Of a stretch of 5,537 nucleotides of DNA, positions 1-4,765 are shown piece after piece. Position 1 is the stretch's first letter, and each line of letters opens with the position of its first letter. Made by a program: the position numbers and the translations under genes. The notes beneath the pieces were generated by a model. That model saw only the letters and a program-made list of their open reading frames with translations. It was not told the DNA's origin and searched no databases. Source of the DNA: JBFHKO01 sp041595355 (lineage in GTDB: Bacteria; Pseudomonadota; Gammaproteobacteria; Enterobacterales; Aeromonadaceae); the NCBI GenBank assembly GCA_041595355.1, contig JBFHKO010000170.1, forward strand, positions 1 to 5,537, read 5' to 3'.

Positions 1-163
1 ACGCGATCGTTTGGAAAGAGCGCGTGCTCGCGGTTACCAGGCTGGTGCCGACGGGCGCTCAAAAGAAGGCTGTCCTTATCAAGGTGCCGATGCTCGCGGG
101 TATTGGCTGGGGGGCTGGCGTGAGGCGATCGATGATCGCAACGCCGGATCAGTGTCGAAATAG
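1..163 (+). CDS. rmf: Ribosome modulation factor RMF, 3' portion (start outside window)
   Basis: RMF binds the 30S subunit near the anti-Shine-Dalgarno region and drives 70S ribosomes into inactive 100S dimers in stationary phase. Reading from base 2 gives 53 codons ending in TAG at 161-163. The peptide starts RDRLERARARGYQAG, continues with DGRSKEGCPYQ and YWLGGWREAIDDR, and ends SVSK. These blocks match the E. coli RMF signatures RDRLERA, RGYQAG, GRSKE-CPYQ and WLGGWREA in the same order and spacing. By comparison with E. coli (55 aa) only about five N-terminal residues and the start are missing, so the whole protein would be about 58 aa. The neighbour fabA lies convergently on the other strand, as I recall for E. 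coli. No frameshift or missing conserved block is seen. The promoter is outside the window. Confidence 0.95.
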   Translation, partial: RDRLERARARGYQAGADGRSKEGCPYQGADARGYWLGGWREAIDDRNAGSVSK

Positions 164-182
164 TCGACCACGAATTACAACG

Positions 183-210
183 AAAAGAGCCCCTAAGGAG
201 GGGCTCTTTT
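183..210. terminator. Bidirectional intrinsic terminator between rmf and fabA
   Basis: A perfect inverted repeat has arms AAAAGAGCCCC (183-193) and GGGGCTCTTTT (200-210) around a six-base loop. The GC-rich core is flanked by A4 on one side and T4 on the other, so it reads as a Rho-independent terminator on both strands. It begins 20 bp after the rmf stop and lies 24 bp beyond the fabA stop, so it serves both convergent genes. Confidence 0.93.
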
Positions 211-233
211 CATGGGCGCGGAGCGTGGACGAC

Positions 234-779
234 TCAGAACGCCGAGGTGTCCTGGAACAGACCGACCTTGAGATCGCTGGCGGTGTAGATGACGCGGCCA
301 TCCACTTCCACGCTGCCATCGGCGATGCCCATGATGAGCTTGCGGAAGATGAGACGCTTCATCTGGATGCGGTAGGTAACCTTCTTGGCGGTCGGCAGGA
401 TCTGGCCGGTGAACTTGACCTCGCCGACGCCCAGCGCCCGTCCCTTGCCGGGGCCGCCCTTCCAGCCGAGGAAAAAGCCGACCAGCTGCCACATGGCATC
501 CAGGCCCAGGCAACCCGGCATGACGGGATCGCCGGGGAAGTGGCAACCGAAGAACCACAGATCCGGGTTGATATCCAGCTCGGCGACGATTTCGCCCTTG
601 CCAAAGGCACCGCCTTCGTGGCTTATCTTGACGATGCGATCCATCATCAGCATGTTGGGGGCCGGCAACTGGCTGTTGCCTTCACCGAACAGCTCGCCGC
701 GGCTACAGGCCAGCAGCTCGTCACGGGTATAGGCTTGTTTGCCCTGATCGCACTGGGACAGGGTTGGGGCTTGGCTCAT
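234..779 (-). CDS. fabA: 3-hydroxydecanoyl-ACP dehydratase / trans-2-decenoyl-ACP isomerase FabA
   Basis: FabA is a cytosolic homodimer that dehydrates 3-hydroxydecanoyl-ACP and isomerises the trans-2 product to cis-3-decenoyl-ACP, the branch point for unsaturated fatty acids. From the ATG at 779 the protein has 181 aa. The catalytic pair is present: His80 in WFFGCHFPGDPVMPG and Asp94 in CLGLDAMWQLVG, with the 14-residue spacing of E. coli FabA. The core QLPAPNMLMMDRI, GKGRALGVGEVKFTGQ and the C-terminus KVGLFQDTSAF are also near-identical to E. coli. An in-frame GTG at 797 adds six residues and has AGGA eight bases upstream; the ATG has only GAGAAG. Both precede the conserved YTRDELL, so the choice is open. 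I prefer ATG because it is closer to the family length (172 aa in E. coli). The gene ends at a strong terminator and starts 71 bp after the lonH stop, so co-transcription with lonH is possible. Confidence 0.96.
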   Translation of the reverse strand: MSQAPTLSQCDQGKQAYTRDELLACSRGELFGEGNSQLPAPNMLMMDRIVKISHEGGAFGKGEIVAELDINPDLWFFGCHFPGDPVMPGCLGLDAMWQLVGFFLGWKGGPGKGRALGVGEVKFTGQILPTAKKVTYRIQMKRLIFRKLIMGIADGSVEVDGRVIYTASDLKVGLFQDTSAF

Positions 780-829
780 CGACTTCTCATCTTGCACAGG
801 TAATATCCTATCTCATGTAAGCTTGCCAT

Positions 830-858
830 AATTTAGCGAACAGGTGTTCGCTAAACAA
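830..858 (-). promoter_or_regulatory. Putative sigma-70 promoter of fabA, embedded in the lonH 3' end
   Basis: On the minus strand TTGTTT (858-853) lies 17 bp before TAAATT (835-830). This is a moderate match to TTGACA/TATAAT with ideal spacing. Transcription would start near 823, giving a leader of roughly 25-45 nt depending on the start codon. The spacer is almost wholly occupied by the palindrome at 832-855, so a bound protein would block RNA polymerase. The assignment rests on the motif only. Confidence 0.5.
832..855. promoter_or_regulatory. Perfect palindrome, likely FabR-type operator of fabA
   Basis: TTTAGCGAAC (832-841) and GTTCGCTAAA (846-855) are exact inverted repeats separated by four bases. 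The inner half-sites AGCGAAC and GTTCGCT resemble, from memory, the E. coli FabR operator form AGCG-AC...GT-CGCT found upstream of fabA and fabB. FabR is a TetR-family repressor of unsaturated fatty acid synthesis. The site sits in the predicted fabA promoter and includes the lonH stop codon (851-853). No U-tract follows on either strand, so a terminator is less likely. Confidence 0.65.
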
Positions 859-2851
859 GTCCGATCACTTGCCCGATACGCTGCAGCAGGCTGCGCAGCA
901 GCCCTTTCCTGGGAGCATTGCCATTCAATTCATCGAGGCGTGCCCGTATGCGGCCAAACAGCGTCTCTTCATCATCGATGTCGCCGGCCACGCAGCCGGT
1001 CAGCAGTTCGATGGCCTCTTCCACATGATTCACCGGATAGATGTGGAACTGTCCGGCGGCCACGGTGCTCCTTACCTCGTCGGACAGTATCAACTGTAGC
1101 CGATTGCTGGCCGGTATGATGACGCCCTGCTTGCCGGTCAGTCCCTGGATGCGGCAGACACGGAAAAAGCCCTCTATTTTTTCGTTCAGACCGCCAACCG
1201 GCTGCACGTTACCGAACTGATCCACGGCGCCGGTGACGGCCAGGTGCTGATAGATGGGCTGTTGTGCCAGGGCCGACAGCAGGGCACAGAGTCCGGTCAG
1301 GGCGGCACTGTCACCCTCTATCTCGTGATAGGACTGCTCGAACACCAGATTGGCCGACAGGGGCGAGGGGTGTTCGGCACCAAACTGGGTCGAGAGGTAG
1401 CCATGAATGATCATCATCGCCTTGGCATGTATATGACCGGCCAGTTCGGCCTTGCGCTCTATGTCCACCACGTCGCCATCTCCCAGGTGGACGGTGGCGG
1501 TCAGCCGCACCGGCTCGCCGAAGTCATAGGGATGGCCCATGATTTCGATGACCGACAGCCCATTGATCTGGCCAACCACCTCGCCATTGGTCTGCAGCAG
1601 GACCTGTTTGTCGATGATGCCCTGATCCGATAGCTCGACCACATAGTTGAGGCGGTACTCCTGTTCGGCCAGTGCACCGCTGATATGGACGCCGCTCACG
1701 CACTGGGCCTGCTCTTCCCGCGCCAGGCTGTCGGCCAGCCGCATCAGGGCGGCGAGCTGGGTTTCAGCCACGGAGAGCAATCCCTGATGTTCGCATAGCC
1801 GGCAGGCAAAGCGGGCCAGTCCGAGCAACGCGTCGGCATCGAAGTCGAGCAGCGCCATCCGTTGGCGTAGGCCGCTCAGCAGGCCCAGAAACAGTGCCCA
1901 TCCCTCTTCGGTTGTGACTTCGGCGATGAGATCGGTGCGCAGAAAGATGCGCTCGGCGGTTTCCCGATCCAGCAGATTGAATTCCGCCATGGTCAGGCGA
2001 TCCCCCACCAGGATCAGCTTTACCCTGAGGGGAGTCGGCTCCGGCTGAAAATAGGGGGTCAGGGTCTGGTTTTCGGGGGCGGAGGACCAGTCGAGGAAAC
2101 CGGTTTCCAGGGCATTGCGCAGCTTGAACCAGAGCTCCGGTTTGCCGAGCAGCTCCTCCAGTGGCAGCACCAGGTAACCGCCGTTGGCCTCCCGCAGCAG
2201 ACCGGGATCGAGCAGGTGGTGATGGCTGAAGACCGAGCCCTGTTCGGTCTGGTAATTGATGGAGCCGAACAACGTCTCCCAAGTCAGATCCCGGCCATAG
2301 ATGACTGGAGGCGTCTGGGTCTGGTGGTGGATCAGCAGGTTGATCAGCACCGGATGCACGAAGCCGCCCCCCTGGGCCACATGGGCGGCCAGCTGGCCCA
2401 GATATTCGGTGAGCTTGGCGTCATTATCCTGTTTGCGCAGGATGCGGGTCACCAGCTCCTCGGCATCCAGGTGCAGGGGCAGCAGGCGCAGCAGTTCGCC
2501 AACCAGCTGGCAAAATTCGATACCGCTGCCGGGCTTGAGCTTCAGCCACAGCGGCTTGAATGGGTTAACCAGGTTTTCCGCGTAGCAGAGGTCGAACAGG
2601 GCCGCGTCATCCGGGGCACAGTCGTCGATAAGATCCATGACGGTCCGCTCGTAGTCCACGCCCGGGAAGCCGCTCAGCAACAAAATGGGGCAGGGTGTGC
2701 CAAAACTGGTCAAACGGTTGATGGCTGAGGCGGCCCGAGGCTGGATATCGGAGAAGCTAAGTGGCGTCAGGGCGGACAAGCGCTCACATGGCAGCGCTGC
2801 AAAGGTGGGGCATAAAGTTTCTGTTTTTAATTCAGCCACTTGCTGTTTCAT
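851..2851 (-). CDS. lonH: Lon-family serine protease LonH (YcbZ-like), degenerate AAA module
   Basis: This 666-aa protein is the LonH/YcbZ branch of the Lon family, whose substrates are not well defined. The C-terminal protease domain spans about residues 407-620. It has Ser515 in YHEIEGDSAALTGL and Lys558 in PVGGLNEKIEGFF, which is the 43-residue spacing of the Lon Ser/Lys dyad. Other shared blocks are GQINGLSVIE, GHPYDFGEPVR, DIERKAELAGHIHAKAMM and LTGKQGVIIP. The N-terminal AAA-like part has SGFPGVDYERT (60-70) in the Walker A position, with no GK[ST]. At the Walker B position it has EANGGYLVLPLEELL (221-235), where Lon proteins usually carry an IDE-type acidic pair, so ATP hydrolysis is unlikely. 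This degeneracy also seems to hold in E. coli YcbZ (586 aa); the present protein is about 80 aa longer. The ATG at 2851 has GAGAG immediately upstream, which is close for a ribosome site, but no better in-frame start is seen. No terminator separates it from fabA. Confidence 0.93.
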   Translation of the reverse strand: MKQQVAELKTETLCPTFAALPCERLSALTPLSFSDIQPRAASAINRLTSFGTPCPILLLSGFPGVDYERTVMDLIDDCAPDDAALFDLCYAENLVNPFKPLWLKLKPGSGIEFCQLVGELLRLLPLHLDAEELVTRILRKQDNDAKLTEYLGQLAAHVAQGGGFVHPVLINLLIHHQTQTPPVIYGRDLTWETLFGSINYQTEQGSVFSHHHLLDPGLLREANGGYLVLPLEELLGKPELWFKLRNALETGFLDWSSAPENQTLTPYFQPEPTPLRVKLILVGDRLTMAEFNLLDRETAERIFLRTDLIAEVTTEEGWALFLGLLSGLRQRMALLDFDADALLGLARFACRLCEHQGLLSVAETQLAALMRLADSLAREEQAQCVSGVHISGALAEQEYRLNYVVELSDQGIIDKQVLLQTNGEVVGQINGLSVIEIMGHPYDFGEPVRLTATVHLGDGDVVDIERKAELAGHIHAKAMMIIHGYLSTQFGAEHPSPLSANLVFEQSYHEIEGDSAALTGLCALLSALAQQPIYQHLAVTGAVDQFGNVQPVGGLNEKIEGFFRVCRIQGLTGKQGVIIPASNRLQLILSDEVRSTVAAGQFHIYPVNHVEEAIELLTGCVAGDIDDEETLFGRIRARLDELNGNAPRKGLLRSLLQRIGQVIGLV

Positions 2852-2873
2852 CTCTCGGCATGGGAATACCCCG

Positions 2874-2902
2874 ATTATAACTCAGGTTGACCTTGCACCG
2901 TA
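2874..2902 (-). promoter_or_regulatory. Putative lonH promoter with consensus -10 box
   Basis: On the minus strand TATAAT (2879-2874) is a perfect -10 box. The hexamer 17 bp upstream is TACGGT (2902-2897), a poor -35 box, so an activator or another contact may be needed. Transcription from about 2867 would leave a leader of only about 15 nt before the lonH ATG at 2851. Confidence 0.45.
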
Positions 2903-2996
2903 CCAAAACAAGCATTCGTTCGACAGGAGGCGAGCTCCCATGGCGCGGGCTGGTATGGGAAATGCTTTGGCATAAGTGATGTTAAATATTTGTTCA

Positions 2997-3011
2997 TGTA
3001 AGTACATTACA
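2997..3011. promoter_or_regulatory. Short inverted repeat TGTAA-N5-TTACA
   Basis: TGTAA (2997-3001) and TTACA (3007-3011) form a perfect 5-bp inverted repeat with a 5-bp centre. The same arm sequence starts and ends the longer repeat at 3105-3132, suggesting a common DNA-binding protein. At this length chance occurrence in AT-rich DNA is possible. Confidence 0.3.
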
Positions 3012-3104
3012 GTTTTGTGACGGGCATCTGAAAGTGTTTTCTTGATATTAAAATGCTTTAAATACAGATGCATGCAATATGCAGCAATGCTGAAAATCAC
3101 ATGA

Positions 3105-3132
3105 TGTAATTTAATAACGTAAGGAAATTACA
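3105..3132. promoter_or_regulatory. Inverted repeat TGTAATTT-N12-AAATTACA just upstream of a promoter
   Basis: Eight-base arms at 3105-3112 and 3125-3132 are exact reverse complements around a 12-bp spacer. The repeat ends 7 bp before the -35 box at 3140, a position typical of an activator site centred near -56. The protein is unknown; the arms do not match CRP or FNR half-sites. Confidence 0.45.
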
Positions 3133-3139
3133 AAAAAGG

Positions 3140-3168
3140 TGGACAGGGTGCCGGTTTGGATCAATAAT
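3140..3168 (+). promoter_or_regulatory. Sigma-70 promoter of the 40-codon gene
   Basis: TGGACA (3140-3145) and AATAAT (3163-3168) each match the sigma-70 consensus at five of six positions and are exactly 17 bp apart. Transcription would start near 3175, giving a leader of about 130 nt before the ATG at 3304. Confidence 0.65.
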
Positions 3169-3188
3169 TACCCCGTGCCATGAGAAAC

Positions 3189-3279
3189 CAACGGTTACAG
3201 CGTTGTTTAGGGCGTGTGACCGTCACCGCGGTAGGTGGTACAGGGATACAGGATGTATCCAATTGAGCAGTAAAACCAC
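3189..3279 (+). other. Foldable 5' leader of the 40-codon gene
   Basis: The predicted leader holds several short stems. CAACG/CGTTG pair at 3189-3193 and 3201-3205, and CACC/GGTG pair around GCGGTA near 3225-3237. GGATACA/TGTATCC (3244-3250 and 3254-3260) form a perfect 7-bp stem with a GGA loop. GTGGT (3235-3239) could also close a larger domain with ACCAC (3275-3279). None of these covers the ribosome site at 3291-3298. It does not match a riboswitch class I know by eye. Confidence 0.4.
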
Positions 3280-3290
3280 AATGTGTTACC

Positions 3291-3298
3291 AAGGAGGT
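3291..3298 (+). promoter_or_regulatory. Very strong Shine-Dalgarno of the 40-codon gene
   Basis: AAGGAGGT matches the 16S rRNA 3' end over eight bases and sits five bases before the ATG at 3304. It is the best ribosome site in the window and is the main reason the short frame downstream is called a gene. Confidence 0.85.
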
Positions 3299-3303
3299 AT
3301 CAT

Positions 3304-3426
3304 ATGAACATCAAAACGATGAAAGAATGTGTCAAGAAGCTGGACGAGCTGAGCAAGGCTCGCCGCGTGGTACAGCGTGCCTTCGGGGTTCGCCGTGGCC
3401 ATCATCACTATGAGTATCTGGATTGA
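3304..3426 (+). CDS. Small basic 40-aa protein, unknown function
   Basis: The frame runs from ATG 3304 to TGA 3424-3426 and encodes MNIKTMKECVKKLDELSKAR followed by RVVQRAFGVRRGHHHYEYLD. I do not recognise the family. Residues about 4-27 could form an amphipathic, strongly basic helix. The tail has a His triplet (33-35) and ends in aromatic and acidic residues. There are 10 Lys/Arg against 5 Asp/Glu, one Cys (9), no signal peptide and no membrane segment. A basic helix fits RNA, ribosome or protein binding, but that is inference only. Support for a real gene is strong: sigma-70 promoter at 3140-3168, near-perfect Shine-Dalgarno five bases upstream, codon use like the neighbours, and a terminator at 3552-3577. 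It appears to be a single-gene unit divergent from lonH. It is not RMF (present at the left end) and does not resemble the small ribosome-associated protein Sra. Confidence 0.8.
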   Translation: MNIKTMKECVKKLDELSKARRVVQRAFGVRRGHHHYEYLD

Positions 3427-3551
3427 TTGCCGTCAGGCAGATTGGTTGTAAGTGCGTTTAAGGTTGGTTGTTATTGGCCCCAGGCAATCGTTGTGTACCA
3501 CCCCATGCAGTGATTGTTCGGCGGGTTTTTTGAGTTGACAGACTTGTTTCC

Positions 3552-3577
3552 AGTAGCCTAAGGGCTACTTTTTTTTT
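3552..3577 (+). terminator. Intrinsic terminator after the 40-codon gene
   Basis: AGTAGCC (3552-3558) and GGCTACT (3563-3569) form a perfect 7-bp stem with loop TAAG, followed by a run of nine T (3569-3577). It ends a 3' untranslated region of about 150 nt. The long U-tail is typical of Hfq-binding transcripts, so a 3'-derived small RNA is possible. Confidence 0.9.
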
Positions 3578-3627
3578 GCCTCTCGTTCGCGCAACAACGC
3601 CAGCGCGAGTTCGTCTCCCGTCAAGAC

Positions 3628-3655
3628 TTGCATGCATCTATTTTGCGGATAGAAT
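3628..3655 (+). promoter_or_regulatory. Putative yfcA promoter
   Basis: TTGCAT (3628-3633) and TAGAAT (3650-3655) are separated by 16 bp. The -10 box matches consensus at five of six positions and the -35 box at three. It lies between the upstream terminator and yfcA, implying a start near 3662 and a leader of about 170 nt. Confidence 0.55.
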
Positions 3656-3660
3656 CGAGC

Positions 3661-3832
3661 GTCTGCGCCTCGGCAGACCCGCTCGAGGCGGACTCTTGCG
3701 TGTGCGTGCCAGCCAGGGGGTGAGGCTGGGGGGCCGCTTGCGTCGCTCCCCTCTCACAGCCAGCGCAGTGACCGTTTCGCAGCTTCCCGTCGGCGCCTTA
3801 TGCCGCGGTCGTTCTATTGGCAAGGAGCCTGA
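3661..3832 (+). other. GC-rich structured leader of yfcA with competing hairpins
   Basis: CGCCTCG (3666-3672) pairs with CGAGGCG (3684-3690), extended by GTC/GAC across a two-base bulge. Next, CCAGCC (3709-3714) can pair with GGCTGG (3724-3729). However, GGCTG (3724-3728) can instead pair with CAGCC (3757-3761), with GGGG/CCCC inside. These two folds exclude each other. GCTCC (3745-3749) is also complementary to GGAGC (3824-3828), which contains the yfcA Shine-Dalgarno. This layout would suit translational or attenuation control, but no known riboswitch is recognised. No gene is supported here; the open frame at 3576-3974 conflicts with yfcA. Confidence 0.4.
3720..3753 (+). repeat. Degenerate repeat copy A, in the yfcA leader
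   Basis: This copy reads GTGAGGCT, then six G, then CCGCTTG, CG, TCGCTCCC, C and TC. With the three insertions (6, 2 and 1 bases) removed it equals the 25-base copy B at 4652-4676. It overlaps the alternative hairpins of the yfcA leader. Confidence 0.45.
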
Positions 3833-4606
3833 ATGGACGTGGAGTTCTACACCCTGGCAGGGCTGGCCCTTTGTGGCCTGGTCGCCGGTTTTATCGATGC
3901 CATTGCCGGTGGCGGTGGCCTGCTCACCCTGCCGGCGTTGTTGGCGGTGGGCTTGTCGCCTGCCCAGGCTCTAGGCACCAACAAATTGCAGAGCGTGTTC
4001 GGCAGTGGTTCGGCGACCTGGTATTTTGCCCGGCGTGGCTATCTGGATATCACCGCCCTGCGACCCGCCATCGCCCTGACCTTTGTCGGCAGTGCACTGG
4101 GTAGCCTGCTGGTGCAATCCATCGATGCCAGTGCCTTGGCCCGACTGATCCCTTTTTTGCTGGTGGGATTTGCCCTCTACTTTCTCAATTCCCGCCGGGT
4201 GGGGGACTTGGACAGCCAACGCCGTATCGGTACCCTGGCCTTTGCCAGCACCGTTGGCATCGGAGTCGGTTTCTATGACGGCTTTTTCGGTCCGGGAACG
4301 GGATCCTTCTTCGCGATAGGCTTTGTCTCCCTGGCTGGCTTCAATCTGGTCAAGGCGACCGCGCACAGCAAGCTGCTCAATTTCACCTCCAATTGCGCCT
4401 CCCTGCTGCTGTTCGCACTGGGTGGAAAACTGGTGTGGAGCATCGGTTTTTCCATGGCGCTGGGCCAGATCATCGGTGCCCGCCTGGGATCCCGACTGGT
4501 CGTCACTCGGGGCAGCAAACTGATCAAACCCCTGATCGTCTGCACCTCGCTGGCCATGTCGGCGAAGCTGCTCTGGCAGCAGTACGGCTCCGCCTTGGGG
4601 CTCTGA
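3833..4606 (+). CDS. yfcA: TSUP (TauE/SafE) family inner-membrane transporter YfcA
   Basis: This 257-aa integral membrane protein aligns along its whole length with E. coli YfcA as I recall it. Members of the TSUP family are proposed to export or import small anions such as sulfite or sulfonates; the YfcA substrate is not known. The two internal halves typical of the family are visible. GFIDAIAGGGGLLTLPAL (19-36) corresponds to GFYDGFFGPGTGSFFAI (146-162), and ALGTNKLQS (46-54) to KATAHSKLLNFTSN (174-187). Hydrophobic stretches fit about eight membrane segments, clear ones being near 6-25, 78-97, 104-119, 131-147, 188-207 and 231-247. There is no cleavable signal peptide. The ATG has AAGGAG (3822-3827) five bases upstream. 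It has its own predicted promoter and leader. No clear terminator follows, so read-through to ybjD is possible. E. coli has yfcA elsewhere on the chromosome, so the neighbourhood is lineage-specific. Confidence 0.92.
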   Translation: MDVEFYTLAGLALCGLVAGFIDAIAGGGGLLTLPALLAVGLSPAQALGTNKLQSVFGSGSATWYFARRGYLDITALRPAIALTFVGSALGSLLVQSIDASALARLIPFLLVGFALYFLNSRRVGDLDSQRRIGTLAFASTVGIGVGFYDGFFGPGTGSFFAIGFVSLAGFNLVKATAHSKLLNFTSNCASLLLFALGGKLVWSIGFSMALGQIIGARLGSRLVVTRGSKLIKPLIVCTSLAMSAKLLWQQYGSALGL

Positions 4607-4765
4607 TGTCACGGGAGCATCAGGCTCCTGCGGCTGAGTCGCAGCCCCAACGTGAGGCTCCGCTTGTCGCTCCCTCGCCCCACCGACCTACGTTTTCGGC
4701 ATGGCTGCCTGGCATTCATGGCAGCTATTTGCCATCTTCAATGAAAACGCAACGGGTGGTTGCCT
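4607..4765 (+). other. Intergenic gap between yfcA and ybjD with hairpin cluster
   Basis: Just after the yfcA stop, GGAGC/GCTCC (4614-4618 and 4624-4628) and GGCTG/CAGCC (4632-4636 and 4642-4646) form two small hairpins. Neither is followed by a T-run, so an intrinsic terminator is not supported. ATGGCTGCC (4701-4709) and GGCAGCTAT (4720-4728) form a 9-bp stem with one G-U pair around a 10-base loop. No promoter with both boxes convincing was seen. The short frame from ATG 4741 overlaps ybjD and is not called. Confidence 0.5.
4652..4676 (+). repeat. Degenerate repeat copy B, downstream of yfcA
   Basis: The 25 bases read GTGAGGCT, CCGCTTG, TCGCTCCC, TC without gaps. Every base appears in the same order in copy A at 3720-3753. 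Both copies lie near GGCTG/CAGCC hairpins, which suggests a small dispersed intergenic element rather than coding conservation. Confidence 0.45.

Larger units (their letters stand above)
2880..3139. other. AT-rich divergent intergenic region, no convincing gene
   Basis: The stretch between the lonH promoter and the next + strand promoter is much more AT-rich than its neighbours from about 2970 onward. It holds TTGATA (3042-3047) followed 15 bp later by TACAGA, a weak extra promoter candidate, and several small palindromes including CAGC-AAT-GCTG (3082-3092). A 72-codon minus-strand frame at 2882-3100 shows no recognisable family or ribosome site and is not called. AT-rich divergent spacers of this type often carry nucleoid-protein sites, but none can be assigned here. 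Confidence 0.6.

Noticed and set aside
24..803. Long + strand open frame of 259 codons
   Set aside because: It is antisense to fabA, whose identity is certain, and overlaps the end of rmf in another frame. Its peptide resembles no family and arises from GC-rich codon bias.
1764..2728. Several open frames on both strands within lonH
   Set aside because: They lie entirely inside the lonH coding region, lack ribosome sites, and give low-complexity peptides typical of shadow frames.
2925..2975. AGGAGG followed nine bases later by ATG and an 11-codon frame (MARAGMGNALA)
   Set aside because: The ribosome site is good but no + strand promoter or downstream partner gene fits a leader peptide. The codons may be chance.
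2882..3100. 72-codon minus-strand frame upstream of lonH
   Set aside because: It lies in AT-rich DNA, has no Shine-Dalgarno and no recognisable motif, and its 3' end runs into the putative lonH promoter.
3510..3530. GGCGGG followed by six T, resembling a first terminator
   Set aside because: I could not find a matching upstream arm to form a stable stem directly before the T-run.
3535..3564. Perfect TTGACA at 3535-3540
   Set aside because: No acceptable -10 box lies 16-18 bp downstream (CCTAAG, CTAAGG or TAAGGG), and the region is occupied by the terminator hairpin.
3971..4612. 213-codon minus-strand frame antisense to yfcA
   Set aside because: yfcA matches a known family along its whole length; the antisense peptide is Gln/Gly-rich and has no family features.
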